Below, piece by piece: positions 55,001 through 64,000 of a stretch of 64,000 nucleotides of DNA (its first letter is position 1; each line of letters opens with the position of its first letter). The notes under the pieces are model-generated. The model was not told where the DNA came from and did no database searches. It saw nothing but the letters and a program-made list of their open reading frames with translations. The stretch is from contig VZSF01006623.1 of assembly GCA_013398295.1 (NCBI GenBank), forward strand, positions 581,984-645,983, written 5' to 3'. The stretch is from Chionis minor (taxonomy: Eukaryota; Chordata; Aves; Charadriiformes; Chionididae). The translations under genes were made by a program, and so were the position numbers.

Positions 55001-58000
55001 AAAAGTTGTGAAAACAATAAACTCAAGACTTGAAATAAAAGGAGGATTTTTTGAGACATACATGAGCAAAACCAATTTGTAGTTGCAGGTTATCCTGCTA
55101 TAAGGAGGAATCCAGGTTGCAGCAGTACAGCTTCTCCTAGCATTGCTTTGGCTACCAGCCTGAAACTTCCTTTTGGCTTGGTTAGTCAACATGGAAGGTA
55201 CTTTATCAGAGTGTTGAAATGAAGGGGTTTCTTTCTACACAAGGCATCAAAGGATCTAAGAAGACTGAACTCAAGGTTATAGAATGTCTCTCTATTTATA
55301 CTTGAAGATACTGTAAAAACAAACCTTATAATTCATGTTATGTTAACAGAATACTGTATTCTGTATGAAGTCAAATACCGAAACTTAATAGAAACGTACT
55401 TCTAATTATCATGTGACATAAGCTCACAACAACATAACATTGTTTTGTAAATGCTTCGTGAAATCCATGCATTTCTGTGTGCTTTCACCTCAGCAATTTT
55501 CTTCTAAAAACCAAAAAAGAAGCCTCTAAACTTGCTAGTTTATTTGTAGCCTTCAGCTATATAATAACATTGAATTAAGTTGCCATTTCCCTTGGAAATG
55601 TGACTAAATGGTGATACTTGCTTAGCTGGCAAATCTGCTGTTGTATGTTCTGTTGTTTCTCTCTTAATAGCTTTATAAATCATTATTACTCTAGTATTGT
55701 AAAGCAAATAAAGGTCTTGAAGCACAAAGAATAAATGTGACTTACACGTCTTTGCAGTGGCTAGTGGAATTTGGATGACACAATCTTTACCTCCAATATA
55801 CACAGCAGAGGAACTTGCCCAAACTTCTGGGTTTCTGACTCGCAAAAAGCTAGTAGTTTGTGTAGAAGAATAACAAATAATGTGTGAAGTAGCTAAGTAC
55901 TTAATCTGTGATAGAGCTGGCTTGAGTTTACAGTTTATTTCAGTGAAACTGCAGTTCACACAGCTAACTCTGGAGAAGTTGGGTCTGCTTTTTTTTCTTT
56001 AGAATAAAAATGTTAGTACTGCTGGGGGGGAATTGAATTTTTTTTTGCAGTAATATATGTCCTTGGAAGTAGAGAAGACCAGAAACAATACCCCATGGGG
56101 TGGGGAAACCTCTGGTTTTCTTTCATAGTGCTTGTTACTTCTTAAGTCTTAAATGAAAAAACAAACTGCTGCCTTGAGTCTGGCCTTTAATGCTGAGGCT
56201 TTATTTTCTAATTTACCTGCAGATATACAGAGATTCTTCTGGAACATTACAACTTTTTCATAAGAATTCTTAAACTCTGTCAATCCTTGTTTCTTCAGCA
56301 TTCAGAAAGGCTGATGCAGGTAACAATGGAAAGGAAGCTAAACTTTTAGTACTCCTGTAAAAGGATGCAACAGTCACGTTTAAAGGCAACTTCCATGTAA
56401 CGGATTACTTTTGTAGCAGGGTATAATTCAGCTAGTCTGAAACTATCAGTAACCTATTTTATTGCCTTAAAGAATGTTGTTCAAAAAACCAGATACTATG
56501 AAAACCTCAAGGCAGGGGAAAAAAAAAAAAAAGAACGTGTATCCATACTTTGGTTTCTGGAAGTTGAACCATGTACTTTCTTTGCAGAAGTTATTTTAAA
56601 ATTACTTGGTACAATGCTAGCTATAATTTTTATTAAGTTCTTTCTGCAAATCTCAGATGAAGCACTGAAATTTTACTATTTGGATCACAGTAAACACACT
56701 TGAAGGGAACATTAATCTGTAATGTTTTTCTTTTTTTTTTGTTAATGTGACCATTAAAGAAAAATAAAAAAACCAGATCTCCTGAGACAGTTTGGAAGCA
56801 GTACAGATTGTCATAGAAAATTGAGTATTTTAATATTTGTCCTGCTTTCTTTTCTTGACAGCTTTTAGACATGTGTTTTGCTGTAGATCACCAAAGATGA
56901 ATTTTTTTCATTCTTACATTAGTGAGGTAATTCTCTACCAGTTCTGTAGCAATAACTCCATTGATCAGACTTTGATGGCTGTCAATCACTTCCTCAACCC
57001 ATAGAACGTGTATATGGACTAGGCAGGCTCTGCAGCGCTGACAAGAAATACATTGCAGCAAGTTTTAAGAGACTGAGTCTTAGTTGTAGTTTTCCTGGTC
57101 TTAGATACTTTCGATGCACCTCTAAAAGGCAACATTATTCCGTGCTTCTCCGAGGCTTTTAGGATGGGTGTACCATGTGTACCATGCCATTGTGCAGATC
57201 AGTGTTCTCTAGGGGCTTGTGTTAAAATCCTGATGTCACAAACAGCAATGTGTTTAGTGGTCCCCCCTGCCTTTGTATGTGTAGGTCAACCCTTTGGAGA
57301 AATGCAGGGCTGGCACAGTAGGCCTGCGGCTGCAGGTCAGCGCTGAAGTGCCTTGGAAGGGTAAGGTTAGGTGATGCCATTTGAGCTCACTTGTCTGTGC
57401 AAGGCTGGCTCGAGCAAAGGCCAGTAGTCGCTAGGTTGGCCAGCAGCTATGATAATAGTTCTTTCAAAAAATAAAAAATTAAAAAGGCAGTGAGCATTTA
57501 ATGTTCGCTGATGTTAATGAATTGAGCCATCCCCAGTGGTGAGTAGGTAATATGCACAGAGGAAATGACACATGCAATGTATTCCAAAAAGCCCACTATT
57601 GTTAACGGAGAACAAAGGCTACCCTCCAGAGTATATTGCAGTAACTGTCATATTCCCACTGACAAAGGGACAGCCTTTCTTAAATCTTGCAGTTTTAGTA
57701 TTCTAATGCATTATTAATATATAAAAACCTTCCACTTTCAACTATGTTGCTAAGGGAATTACTATTTCAAAATAAGTTTCAATATACTTAAGCTTTCTCT
57801 ACAGCAATTTTCACTGTTGTGTACAAATCTCATCTTGATAACAGGCAATGTGACTGTTGATGGGTTGGCAATTGGTTTGTTTGTGAAAGACAAAATATAA
57901 AAGTAGAAAGTGCAACAGATTAAACAGATATTACACAGTGACATCTAAAAAGTTTTCGCCTAAGATGGTGACGCTGTTGTTCTTTTACATTTTAAGAATA

Positions 58001-61000
58001 GATGTGTATTTTCTGATAGAAAATGAATAGTATGATTGCATAATTCTGTAAACGTTCTTTTTCCACAAACATTTTAAAGAATATAAAAGCCTGTTTCTCT
58101 GGAAAGGGAAATTAGTTGAAATAGGAATGGAATTCTTGAATCTGAAAGATGGTACCTGTATTTGGTTCACTGCTTTCTGTCTCTTGGTGTAAGTACTGAG
58201 CAGACCTGCCAACTCAACTTTTTGTTTCTGAAGTGTTACATAATGTGTGGGGGAGTTCCTGTCAGAAGGTAATTAAATGTACTGGATTTAAACACTGATT
58301 TCCTATTATCCTCTGCCATGGGCTTGCAGTTCATGTTTAACAAAACTTGCTTTTCTTCATCACTCTTGTACAATAGGTGCAATGCTGTCTTATGTAGATG
58401 CATTATGTAAGGGTAAAACATTGCCTTTCTCAAATGTAGGAAGAAGTAGTATTTTTATTATGAACCATCACTACAAGGGAACTACAGTAACCAAAACTCT
58501 TGTGGCTTAAGCTACATGTCCACCTAAGTCCATCGTGAATGGTATTCCATTGCTTTTGTTTTCCTAGTGACAGTGATGAGGAAAAATCAAGAAGAGGTAA
58601 ATCTCCCAAAGCTGAATTTAAAGATGAAGAGGAGACTGTGACAACCAAACACATTCATATTACAGAAGCTACACAAACCACCACCACCAGACTCAAACGC
58701 ACAGCAAATCCTTCAAAAACCATTGACTTGGGGGCAGCAGCACATTATACAGGGGATAAAGCAAGTCCAGAACAGAATGCTGCTGCTCATACTGCACAGC
58801 CAACAGCAAAGGTGAGACAGCAGAGCACGATAAAGCATGACTTTGGAAACAGTTTTCTTCTAACCTCTGAGACAATTTCTAGTTTAGGGTAGAATTGTTA
58901 TGTAGCCTTCAGGGGAACTATTTTATCACAAATGTTTAATGGGGGATTTCATAGGCAATGGAACGGTTTAATTACAGAATGTCCTTTTGTGTGATTGCTT
59001 TTAAGATGTAAAATTTTTTAAATGTGGTCAATACCATGTTTTACTGTCTTCGGGAAAGCAAAGATAAAATCTTGTCATGAAGTGTGAAGGATTCTTTGAA
59101 CCCATGCACTTACCAACAAGTTGTCAAGTTCTTCAGTTAGTAGAAAAAAAAAAAACCAAGCCACTGGCTGTTCACTATTTGATTTGAAATTTAGTCAGGT
59201 TCCAGTGATTGTTGGTGTCAAAGACGAATCTGCCATCTCCCTAACACAAAGCACCCAAAAACCCCTGGAAAATTCTGAGTGTCACTTAAGATGTGTGATG
59301 AGTGATGACATTGTGAGACAAGATCTATTGTGTGATTTCTTCTCCAGGCTTCTGTACCCTCTGGCAGCAAGTCATCTAATGATTTGGTTGATCTGTTGTT
59401 TGATGGAGCTAGCCAGCCAGCCTCAACAGGTAGGCACGTTTCAGTTTTATTAGTAAATGTTTTGAATGATTTCTGAGGATAAGCTTGTTTGTTGTTACAT
59501 AGATAGAGTAGTAGATAAATTGAGAAACAAATACTCAAAAGCTTTAGAGCTGCCTAGAACCCTTTTTAGCAAGGTACTGTATGTGCTATTGCGTGGGACT
59601 AATAAATGTTAGCAGCACAAAGATTAACTGCCAGATCAGTCTGTCAGAAACTGTGTTTGTAATGCTGTTATTTATAATTAATTCTAAAAGCAAGTGCAAT
59701 CCATTCACATTCGAGCATTTCTCATAGTGCAATTCAGAGGCTAGGCAGCTGGAGATGGATGATCTTCATATAAGCTTTCATTTAAAGTATATAGCAAACT
59801 TGTTTCTTGATCTTATTTTGTCTTGGCACTTGGTTGATCCCAACCCTAACACCAAAAGAAATTACTTTTAAGTAAAATTACTCACTGTAAAATGCATCCC
59901 TTAACTCTCTAAATATACTCTTGAATTTAAGTCCATTAACCTTCACATAGACTTACCCTTACACTCTCAAAATGCAGTTTCTTTTTAGGAGTGTGTTAAA
60001 TTTCAGTGCGTTGCATACCGGATTGATAGAGGAGTTCAGGGCTTTGGTGGTTTGCTTTTCAAAACCTGAACCTCTAAAGATTTGTGCTTACAGGTTCTTA
60101 GTATCAACAGTTTTGATTGTGGCTAGCATGGAAGAGAAAAAGGACTTCCATGTTCTTGTGGTCTAATGGCACAGTTGGGAGAGAGTTAACTGTGGGCAGA
60201 ATTTTCGTTTAAAGATCACTTCAAATATCAAATAAAATATGAGCATGTGCCTTTTCATAGATGGAAACCTTTCATGTAACTTCTCTCCTATGCAAATAAG
60301 CAACTTATTGTATGTATGGGAGCATGTTCCCATTGCTTGTAGGAGTGGATGTGTTTATGTTGGGGACGACAGACACTCAGCTCCAGTCTTTGTTTTAAAG
60401 ACAATGTAGAATCACAGAGACTGTACCAAAAAACGGCGGTCCGGAGTGGCTGGAGCCCATGTGTGTGGAGAAGTGGCCGCATTCATGCGTATGATCTGAA
60501 GTTATGCTACTTCTGGGTGTATTGTAGCAGGAAGCCCTATAATAAGTCACACTAAGTATTTTTATTATAATGTATGAGCAAAGCCAGTATTCTGAGCACT
60601 CTGAGACACAATTCCTTTCATCACTAGGCTACCAAAATACTATCTCTGTAAGTATTTAATAGAATAAAACTACATCAAAATTCTGTTGGAGGAGAGGGAA
60701 ATTGTCATGGTAACTTAGTATCAGAGATCTGTCCCCATCTTCTGCTCTTATTTTTGGTATTTCATTCATGTTTATTTTTGGGAAAGTGGATGAAGTTTAT
60801 ATGTCTGTTCTGAAATATTTCTTAATTCATAATGGTTAAGAAATAAAATTCACTTCATGCATCTGTTCTTTTATGCACAAATGCCTGTAAATTTAAGGTA
60901 CAATTTATTTTGCCTTGGTTTCTGTTTTATTAACTTCATATACAAAGGTGTTTATTGTATACTGGAGTTACCACAGTTCTGTGGAATCTTAAGATCCTGG

Positions 61001-64000
61001 ATCAGAACCACTACCCCAAACCAATACTGAAACTTCTCCTGTCCAATTCTTATGGGAAAAGATACTAAATCCTCTTTTGGTTTTATATATGTACTTATCT
61101 GTATGTTTTTATTTTAATGTATAAAAATAAAATCACATTGAAAATAGATGTTTCCACTTCAAAGGGAGCCTTCCCACATTTCAAACAGCACTATGGCAGC
61201 TTCTGTATTACAGTGTATTTGAATCTTTCATCAGTCTGGTTCTTTGCTGTAGTGAGCCTTTTTTCATTTTGCCTTTTCTTTTTCCAAAGTAGCATTTAGA
61301 AATGGTGTTGAGAAGCGGCGTATTACCAGCTGGCCCTGTTAAATAACCTCTTTGCTGACCTGGGAAGGCAGATGGAAAGGGTTCATTTACAGTGACAGAT
61401 CTCGCATGGGAATCTTTGAGGATGGCTCATGTTGAGAAGATTAGCACTGTCCTTCACGTGCAGGTCACTTGTTATGACCACTGTTCCTTGCAGCACAGGG
61501 TGTGGGAACATTCCCAGTGTCAGGCAAGATGCAGGGAAAGGGTCAAATGCAGCCTTTGATCTACCCTGTGAAGCAACTGGCAGGGAAGTCGTGTGAATTC
61601 AGGGAACTCGGAATTTGCTTATCTGTGTATTTTCAGGTGCAGAGATGTGGAAGAAGGTTGGTGAGGCTTGAGGGGTTATGCGTTAAAGCAACACAGTTTG
61701 TACGGGAAGGGCACAGTTGGTTGCTATAAAGGACCGATCTGTTTGAGAGGATATAGGACCTGGTTAGACCTGCTGGAAGTAATTTTCTGGTGTTACTAGA
61801 GATGAGGTTCTTTACCCTTGGCTGGCGATACCTTTCTTGAGAGAATTGCTGCATCTTAAGCTCTGCCGCTTCTCTGTAGAAGTCCGTTTCATTTGAAAAC
61901 AGGCAGTAAAGTTGACTTGACTGAAAATATTAAGGGGTTATTTTGGATTTGAACCTAGTTCTGTTTTTAAAATTAAATTAATCCCTAGATACTTTGTCAA
62001 ACATCCCAGGGATACTAGACATAGCATGAGAGCATTGATTTTTTGGGGGGCTTGGTTTTTTTTGAGGATGTGGTCAAGAGTATGTCATCTGTGTTACTCT
62101 TTCTGTATATAAACTCTTAAGCCATTAACCTGTTCTGAACTCTGTAAGGACATGTGTAGTGAAAAAAAAAAATTAAATGTTCATTGCAGTAGGCAGAGTA
62201 AACAAGATCAGAACAGGGTTTTTAGCTTGATATTTCACTAGCTCATCTTATCTCTTTCATTCTCAGGTTGCAGTGACTATAAAACTTGAATATAAACATG
62301 TGTAAGATACTTTATTAGATCACTCCAGAATTTGTGTTGAAGAAATTTTTTAACTTTGTGTGAAATCTTCTCCCTCTTGAAAAAGTAGTAAAAGGATTTC
62401 AGTAGTGCTATATTCCTAAAAATTCAAACAGACCATCCTTGCGTTCCCTTCTCATGTTTTATATCATATGCTACATGCTCAGCAAGAAAAGACATTTCCC
62501 CTTGGAAGAACAGTCGCCTTCCTGGCAACGTCTACAGTAAAATAACATTAAAAAGAAATACAAGTACACATATATTAGGAAGTGAATGGTTCCTTTTATT
62601 ACTACTAGCCATTTATTAAAAAGGAGATGGTTCTAGTTTAATTAACCCAGTTGAGAGTAGCAGATGGGGCAGAATGTCTTGCAGCGATAAGACAATTCAG
62701 AAATGGCACCAGATGTTGGAAGCTGTCCCTGGTGGTGTTTGAGTGCAGCACAGATGTTCCAGTCCCACCTGGCTAGTTTCTAAGCACTGCAGGCTAAGCA
62801 GCTGTGATGTAACCTATATAATGTATGCATAACACTAAAAGCAAAATAATTGAACTGCTGCAGCTCCTTCTAAGGGTGGGACTGCTTGGAGGTGAAATCT
62901 TTGAGGACAAACAAATAAGGTCAATTTCTTAGCTTTCTTAGGTCACTGGACTACCTACTTAAAAGCAGTATCAAGGATAATTGGATGATTTTTTGTTAAA
63001 CTGTTATGTTGTCTATTTAAAAAAAACAGCTTTCCAATATGTTCTTAAATCTTTCTTTTGTTTTTATATCTTGGCTGTATTTTTCAGTGAAAAATGGTTG
63101 CTATTCTGTATTGAGAAGTTAATAATTTATATGTTGTATACAAATGTCTGGTTGGAAAACTTAATGTTCCCACTGTAGAAGGGAAGCAAACTTATAAAAA
63201 AATGAGCACAAATGCAAGCTCTGTCCTTGAAATCCCAATTCAAGATCATTGCAGAATCATTCATGCTTTAAGTAACACAAAAACTATATATAAGGCGACA
63301 TGTAATTTTTCATAGTAAGCATAATAAATTAACTGCTATACAATAAGAGTGTCTGGGTGTTATATATTATGCTTTGAAAGTTTTAATTTTACAAACTGCC
63401 AAACTAGTAGCATCCCTGACCAGTTAAAAACTTGTTAACCTCTTTAATCTCTCTAAGTTTATTTTTAGAGATAGCAAAAACTTGGGACTGCAAGGCAGTT
63501 GGAAACAATCCAGTTTATTGTTGCTCGCGCTTGTATAAATATAGTATGGTGATGAACAGGAAAAACAGTGCTGACTTAGGGAGCAAAATCAATAAATCCA
63601 TCTTGCCAAACACAGAACAGCTTTTCTTCATAAATCCCACATGAGGTTCTTGCAATGGATCTTTGCACAATCCTGTAACAGCATTTGCTTTCCTTCTGTT
63701 TCTAGGTGGATCAACTGACCCATTTGGAGGGTTTGCTGATTTTAGTTCAGCTGCTGCTTCAGCAAGTTTCCCATCATCGCAAGGTAGGAGTAATTTACAG
63801 ATTGAAATGCTGTTTAAGGGCAGAAAGAGAGGAAGAGATGCCACATGGCATTACTGAAAGTCACTTCCCTTTCCACGGAAAACTGTGTTTATGTAACTGG
63901 ACCACAAGTGCTATATTAAATAAGGAAGATAACTACTGTCTGTCACAGCACGTGTCTCATTAGACCTGAAACTTTTAATGAACTTTATTTCAGAAAAGTG
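18967..64000 (+). CDS. CLINT1: CLINT1, clathrin interactor 1 (epsinR/enthoprotin), 5' two-thirds of the gene, exons 1-9 plus start of exon 10
   Basis: The spliced product is a monomeric coat adaptor of the trans-Golgi network and endosomes. In this family the ENTH domain binds PtdIns4P and the SNARE Vti1b, and the unstructured tail binds clathrin and the ear domains of AP-1 gamma and GGAs. Nine exons join without a frame break: 18967-19007, 45868-45972, 46625-46721, 48248-48356, 49232-49396, 53393-53567, 58568-58811, 59348-59429 and 63706-63783. They give 365 codons plus one base. The start MLNMWKVRELVDK and the ENTH core (for example MLWTRMLKDNKKNWRRVYK) match vertebrate CLINT1 nearly residue for residue. 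Human CLINT1, as I remember it, is 625 residues, so roughly 260 C-terminal residues (the rest of the tail) lie beyond the window. All introns are GT-AG. Paralogues EPN1-3 are ruled out by the CLINT1-specific start, the linker (DREDSPERCSDSDEE) and the FGGFADF motif. The identification is based on remembered family sequence, not on a search. Confidence 0.97.
19008..45867 (+). other. CLINT1: CLINT1 intron 1 (26.9 kb)
   Basis: GT-AG intron that makes up nearly half of the window. It contains the CR1 fragment, one undetermined base at 19024, a polypurine tract at 27191-27220, a (TAAA)n run at 29424-29440, an exact T12A10 block at 45374-45395 and an A13 run at 45451-45463. No open frame in it looks like a conserved protein on either strand. 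Long first introns often carry enhancers, but none can be read here. Confidence 0.85.
30558..30762 (+). mobile_element. CR1 LINE 3' fragment
   Basis: The sequence contains the recognisable 3'-end blocks of CR1: ACTGTGAGAATGATCAAACAC, then GGTTGCCCAGA, TCCTTGGGGATATTCA, TCCTGCACAACC, GCTTGAGCAGGATGG, and an end resembling ACCATTCTCTGGTTC. It is 5'-truncated, as most CR1 copies are, and diverged from the consensus I remember. The terminal 8-bp microsatellite is eroded. It lies in sense orientation in CLINT1 intron 1. Confidence 0.85.
45868..45972 (+). CDS. CLINT1: CLINT1 coding exon 2 (ENTH domain)
   Basis: The acceptor is TTTTTTTCCCTTTGCAG, followed by C ACC AAT GTG. The exon encodes ATNVVMNYSEIESKVREATN and DDPWGPSGQLMGEIA, then AA of a lysine codon. 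The DDPWGPSG stretch is the hallmark loop of ENTH proteins. The donor is GTAAGT. Confidence 0.97.
45973..46624 (+). other. CLINT1: CLINT1 intron 2 (652 bp)
   Basis: AT-rich intron with donor GTAAGT and acceptor TTCTTTAG. Nothing else is recognised in it. Confidence 0.9.
46625..46721 (+). CDS. CLINT1: CLINT1 coding exon 3 (ENTH domain)
   Basis: The acceptor is TTCTTTAG, then GGCTACG. The exon encodes KATFMYEQFPELMNMLWTR and MLKDNKKNWRRVYK, the central ENTH helices. It ends on a codon boundary at the GTGTGT donor. Confidence 0.97.
46722..48247 (+). other. CLINT1: CLINT1 intron 3 (1.5 kb)
   Basis: AT-rich intron with donor GTGTGT and acceptor TTTTTATAG. It contains a G-rich/T-rich stretch at about 48,150-48,200. 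No RNA gene or repeat family is recognised. Confidence 0.9.
48248..48356 (+). CDS. CLINT1: CLINT1 coding exon 4 (ENTH domain)
   Basis: The acceptor is TTTTTATAG. The exon encodes SLLLLAYLIRNGSERVVTSA and REHIYDLRSLENYHFV, then the first base of an aspartate codon. The LLLLAYLIRNGSERVV helix is highly conserved across epsins. The donor is GTGAGC. Confidence 0.97.
48357..49231 (+). other. CLINT1: CLINT1 intron 4 (875 bp)
   Basis: Donor GTGAGC and acceptor CTATACAG. Nothing further is recognised. Confidence 0.9.
49232..49396 (+). CDS. CLINT1: CLINT1 coding exon 5 (ENTH C-terminal part and basic segment)
   Basis: The acceptor is CTATACAG. The exon encodes DENGKDQGINIRQKVKEMVE and FAQDDDRLREERKKAKKNKD, then KYIGVSSDSVGGFRY. 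It closes the ENTH domain and enters a lysine-rich segment. The donor is A|GTAAGTAC, and the interrupted serine codon is completed in exon 6. Confidence 0.97.
49397..53392 (+). other. CLINT1: CLINT1 intron 5 (4.0 kb)
   Basis: Donor GTAAGT and acceptor TTACACAG. It contains an (AAAT)n run near 49,735-49,750. The segment at 50.59-51.35 kb is less AT-rich than its surroundings and has consecutive minus-strand open stretches, discussed as a finding. No exon is supported. Confidence 0.85.
53393..53567 (+). CDS. CLINT1: CLINT1 coding exon 6 (linker)
   Basis: The acceptor is CCTTACACAG. The exon encodes SERYDPEPKSKWDEEWDKKT, then AFPFSDKLGELSDKIGSTID, then DTISKFRRKDREDSPERC, plus AG of a serine codon. 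The DKKTAFPF stretch is one residue shorter than mammalian DKNKSAFPF as I recall it, and the gap falls in an A7 run. The donor used here is AG|GTACTG, which is weak after +3. A second in-frame donor, AG|GTGCAG, lies 6 bp upstream. Confidence 0.95.
53568..58567 (+). other. CLINT1: CLINT1 intron 6 (5.0 kb)
   Basis: Donor GTACTG (weak) and acceptor TTTTCCTAG. It holds a CA/TA-rich stretch at about 54,350-54,415, an A14 run at 56519-56532, and a 9-bp tandem TGTACCATG pair near 57,170. No exon is recognised. Confidence 0.85.
58568..58811 (+). CDS. CLINT1: CLINT1 coding exon 7 (acidic/Thr-rich linker)
   Basis: The acceptor is TTTTCCTAG. The exon encodes SDSDEEKSRRGKSPKAEFKD, then EEETVTTKHIHITEATQTTT, and runs through TANPSKTIDLGAAAHYTGDK to the alanine-rich end. 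It is a disordered, serine- and threonine-rich linker with likely phosphosites. It ends in phase 0 at the GTGAGA donor. Confidence 0.96.
58812..59347 (+). other. CLINT1: CLINT1 intron 7 (536 bp)
   Basis: Donor GTGAGA and acceptor TTCTCCAG. It has an A12 run near 59,145. Nothing else is recognised. Confidence 0.9.
59348..59429 (+). CDS. CLINT1: CLINT1 coding exon 8 (adaptor/clathrin-binding region)
   Basis: The acceptor is TTCTTCTCCAG. The exon encodes ASVPSGSKSSNDLVDLLFDG and ASQPAST, plus one base of glycine (residues 313-340). The DLVDLLFDG segment at 324-332 corresponds to mammalian DLVDLFDG and has one extra leucine. The donor is GTAGGC. Confidence 0.93.
59430..63705 (+). other. CLINT1: CLINT1 intron 8 (4.3 kb)
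   Basis: Donor GTAGGC and acceptor TGTTTCTAG. AT-rich, with short A-tracts (for example near 62,162). No exon, RNA gene or intact element is recognised. Confidence 0.85.
63706..63783 (+). CDS. CLINT1: CLINT1 coding exon 9 (AP-1/GGA ear-binding motif)
   Basis: The acceptor is CTTCTGTTTCTAG. The exon encodes GGSTDPFGGFADFSSAAASA and SFPSSQ plus one base (residues 340-365). The FGGFADF motif is of the acidic-phenylalanine class that binds gamma-adaptin and GGA ear domains in epsinR. The donor is G|GTAGGA. Confidence 0.95.
63991..64000 (+). other. CLINT1: Putative acceptor and first bases of CLINT1 exon 10, cut by the window end
   Basis: The window ends TTTATTTCAGAAAAGTG. CAG (ending at 63993) and AAAAG (ending at 63998) are both possible acceptors. 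Human CLINT1 continues SQVTAT after exon 9. With the leftover G, only the second acceptor gives GTG (Val) directly. The first gives GAA AAG TG and stays open only if the next base allows it. This rests on ten bases and on remembered protein sequence. Confidence 0.5.

Noticed and set aside
60410..60425. AGAATCACAGA, a possible minus-strand CR1 end
   Set aside because: No adjacent CR1 sequence; probably chance.

Overview
This is vertebrate nuclear DNA, most likely from a bird. The evidence is a single split gene whose exons encode an almost mammal-identical CLINT1 protein, a CR1 LINE tail in intron 1, two solo retroviral LTRs with 5-bp target duplications, and a palindromic element of a type I associate with reptile and bird genomes. 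The species cannot be fixed from the sequence alone.

Layout. Positions 1 to about 18,500 are intergenic and AT-rich. I see no convincing gene there. This stretch holds an imperfect foldback (371-557), a perfect 22-bp tandem duplication (2353-2396), two solo LTRs (6518-7227 and 10945-11663), and a palindromic MITE-like element (7434-7541). At about 18,540-19,030 the sequence becomes GC- and CpG-rich. This is the promoter and exon 1 of CLINT1 (clathrin interactor 1, also called epsinR, enthoprotin or epsin 4), on the + strand. The promoter looks TATA-less and carries two near-identical copies, 54 bp apart, of the long ZNF143/THAP11-type motif, plus a degenerate third copy.

From 18,967 to the window end is CLINT1. 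Nine coding exons can be placed with canonical GT-AG junctions and a continuous reading frame, giving 365 complete codons plus one base. They cover the whole ENTH domain (exons 1-5), the acidic/basic linker (exons 6-7), and the start of the clathrin/adaptor-binding tail (exons 8-9). Intron 1 is 26.9 kb and the others are 0.5-5.0 kb. The last bases of the window appear to hold the acceptor of exon 10. The methionine-rich C-terminal part lies outside.

There is only one recognisable gene, so no operon-like or multi-gene system is present. The product is a PtdIns4P- and SNARE-binding coat adaptor at the trans-Golgi network and endosomes. I did not find a new biological system. The items most worth a second look are the promoter motif array, the two LTRs upstream of it, the two foldbacks, and two places where splice choice could change the protein (exon 6 donor, exon 10 acceptor).
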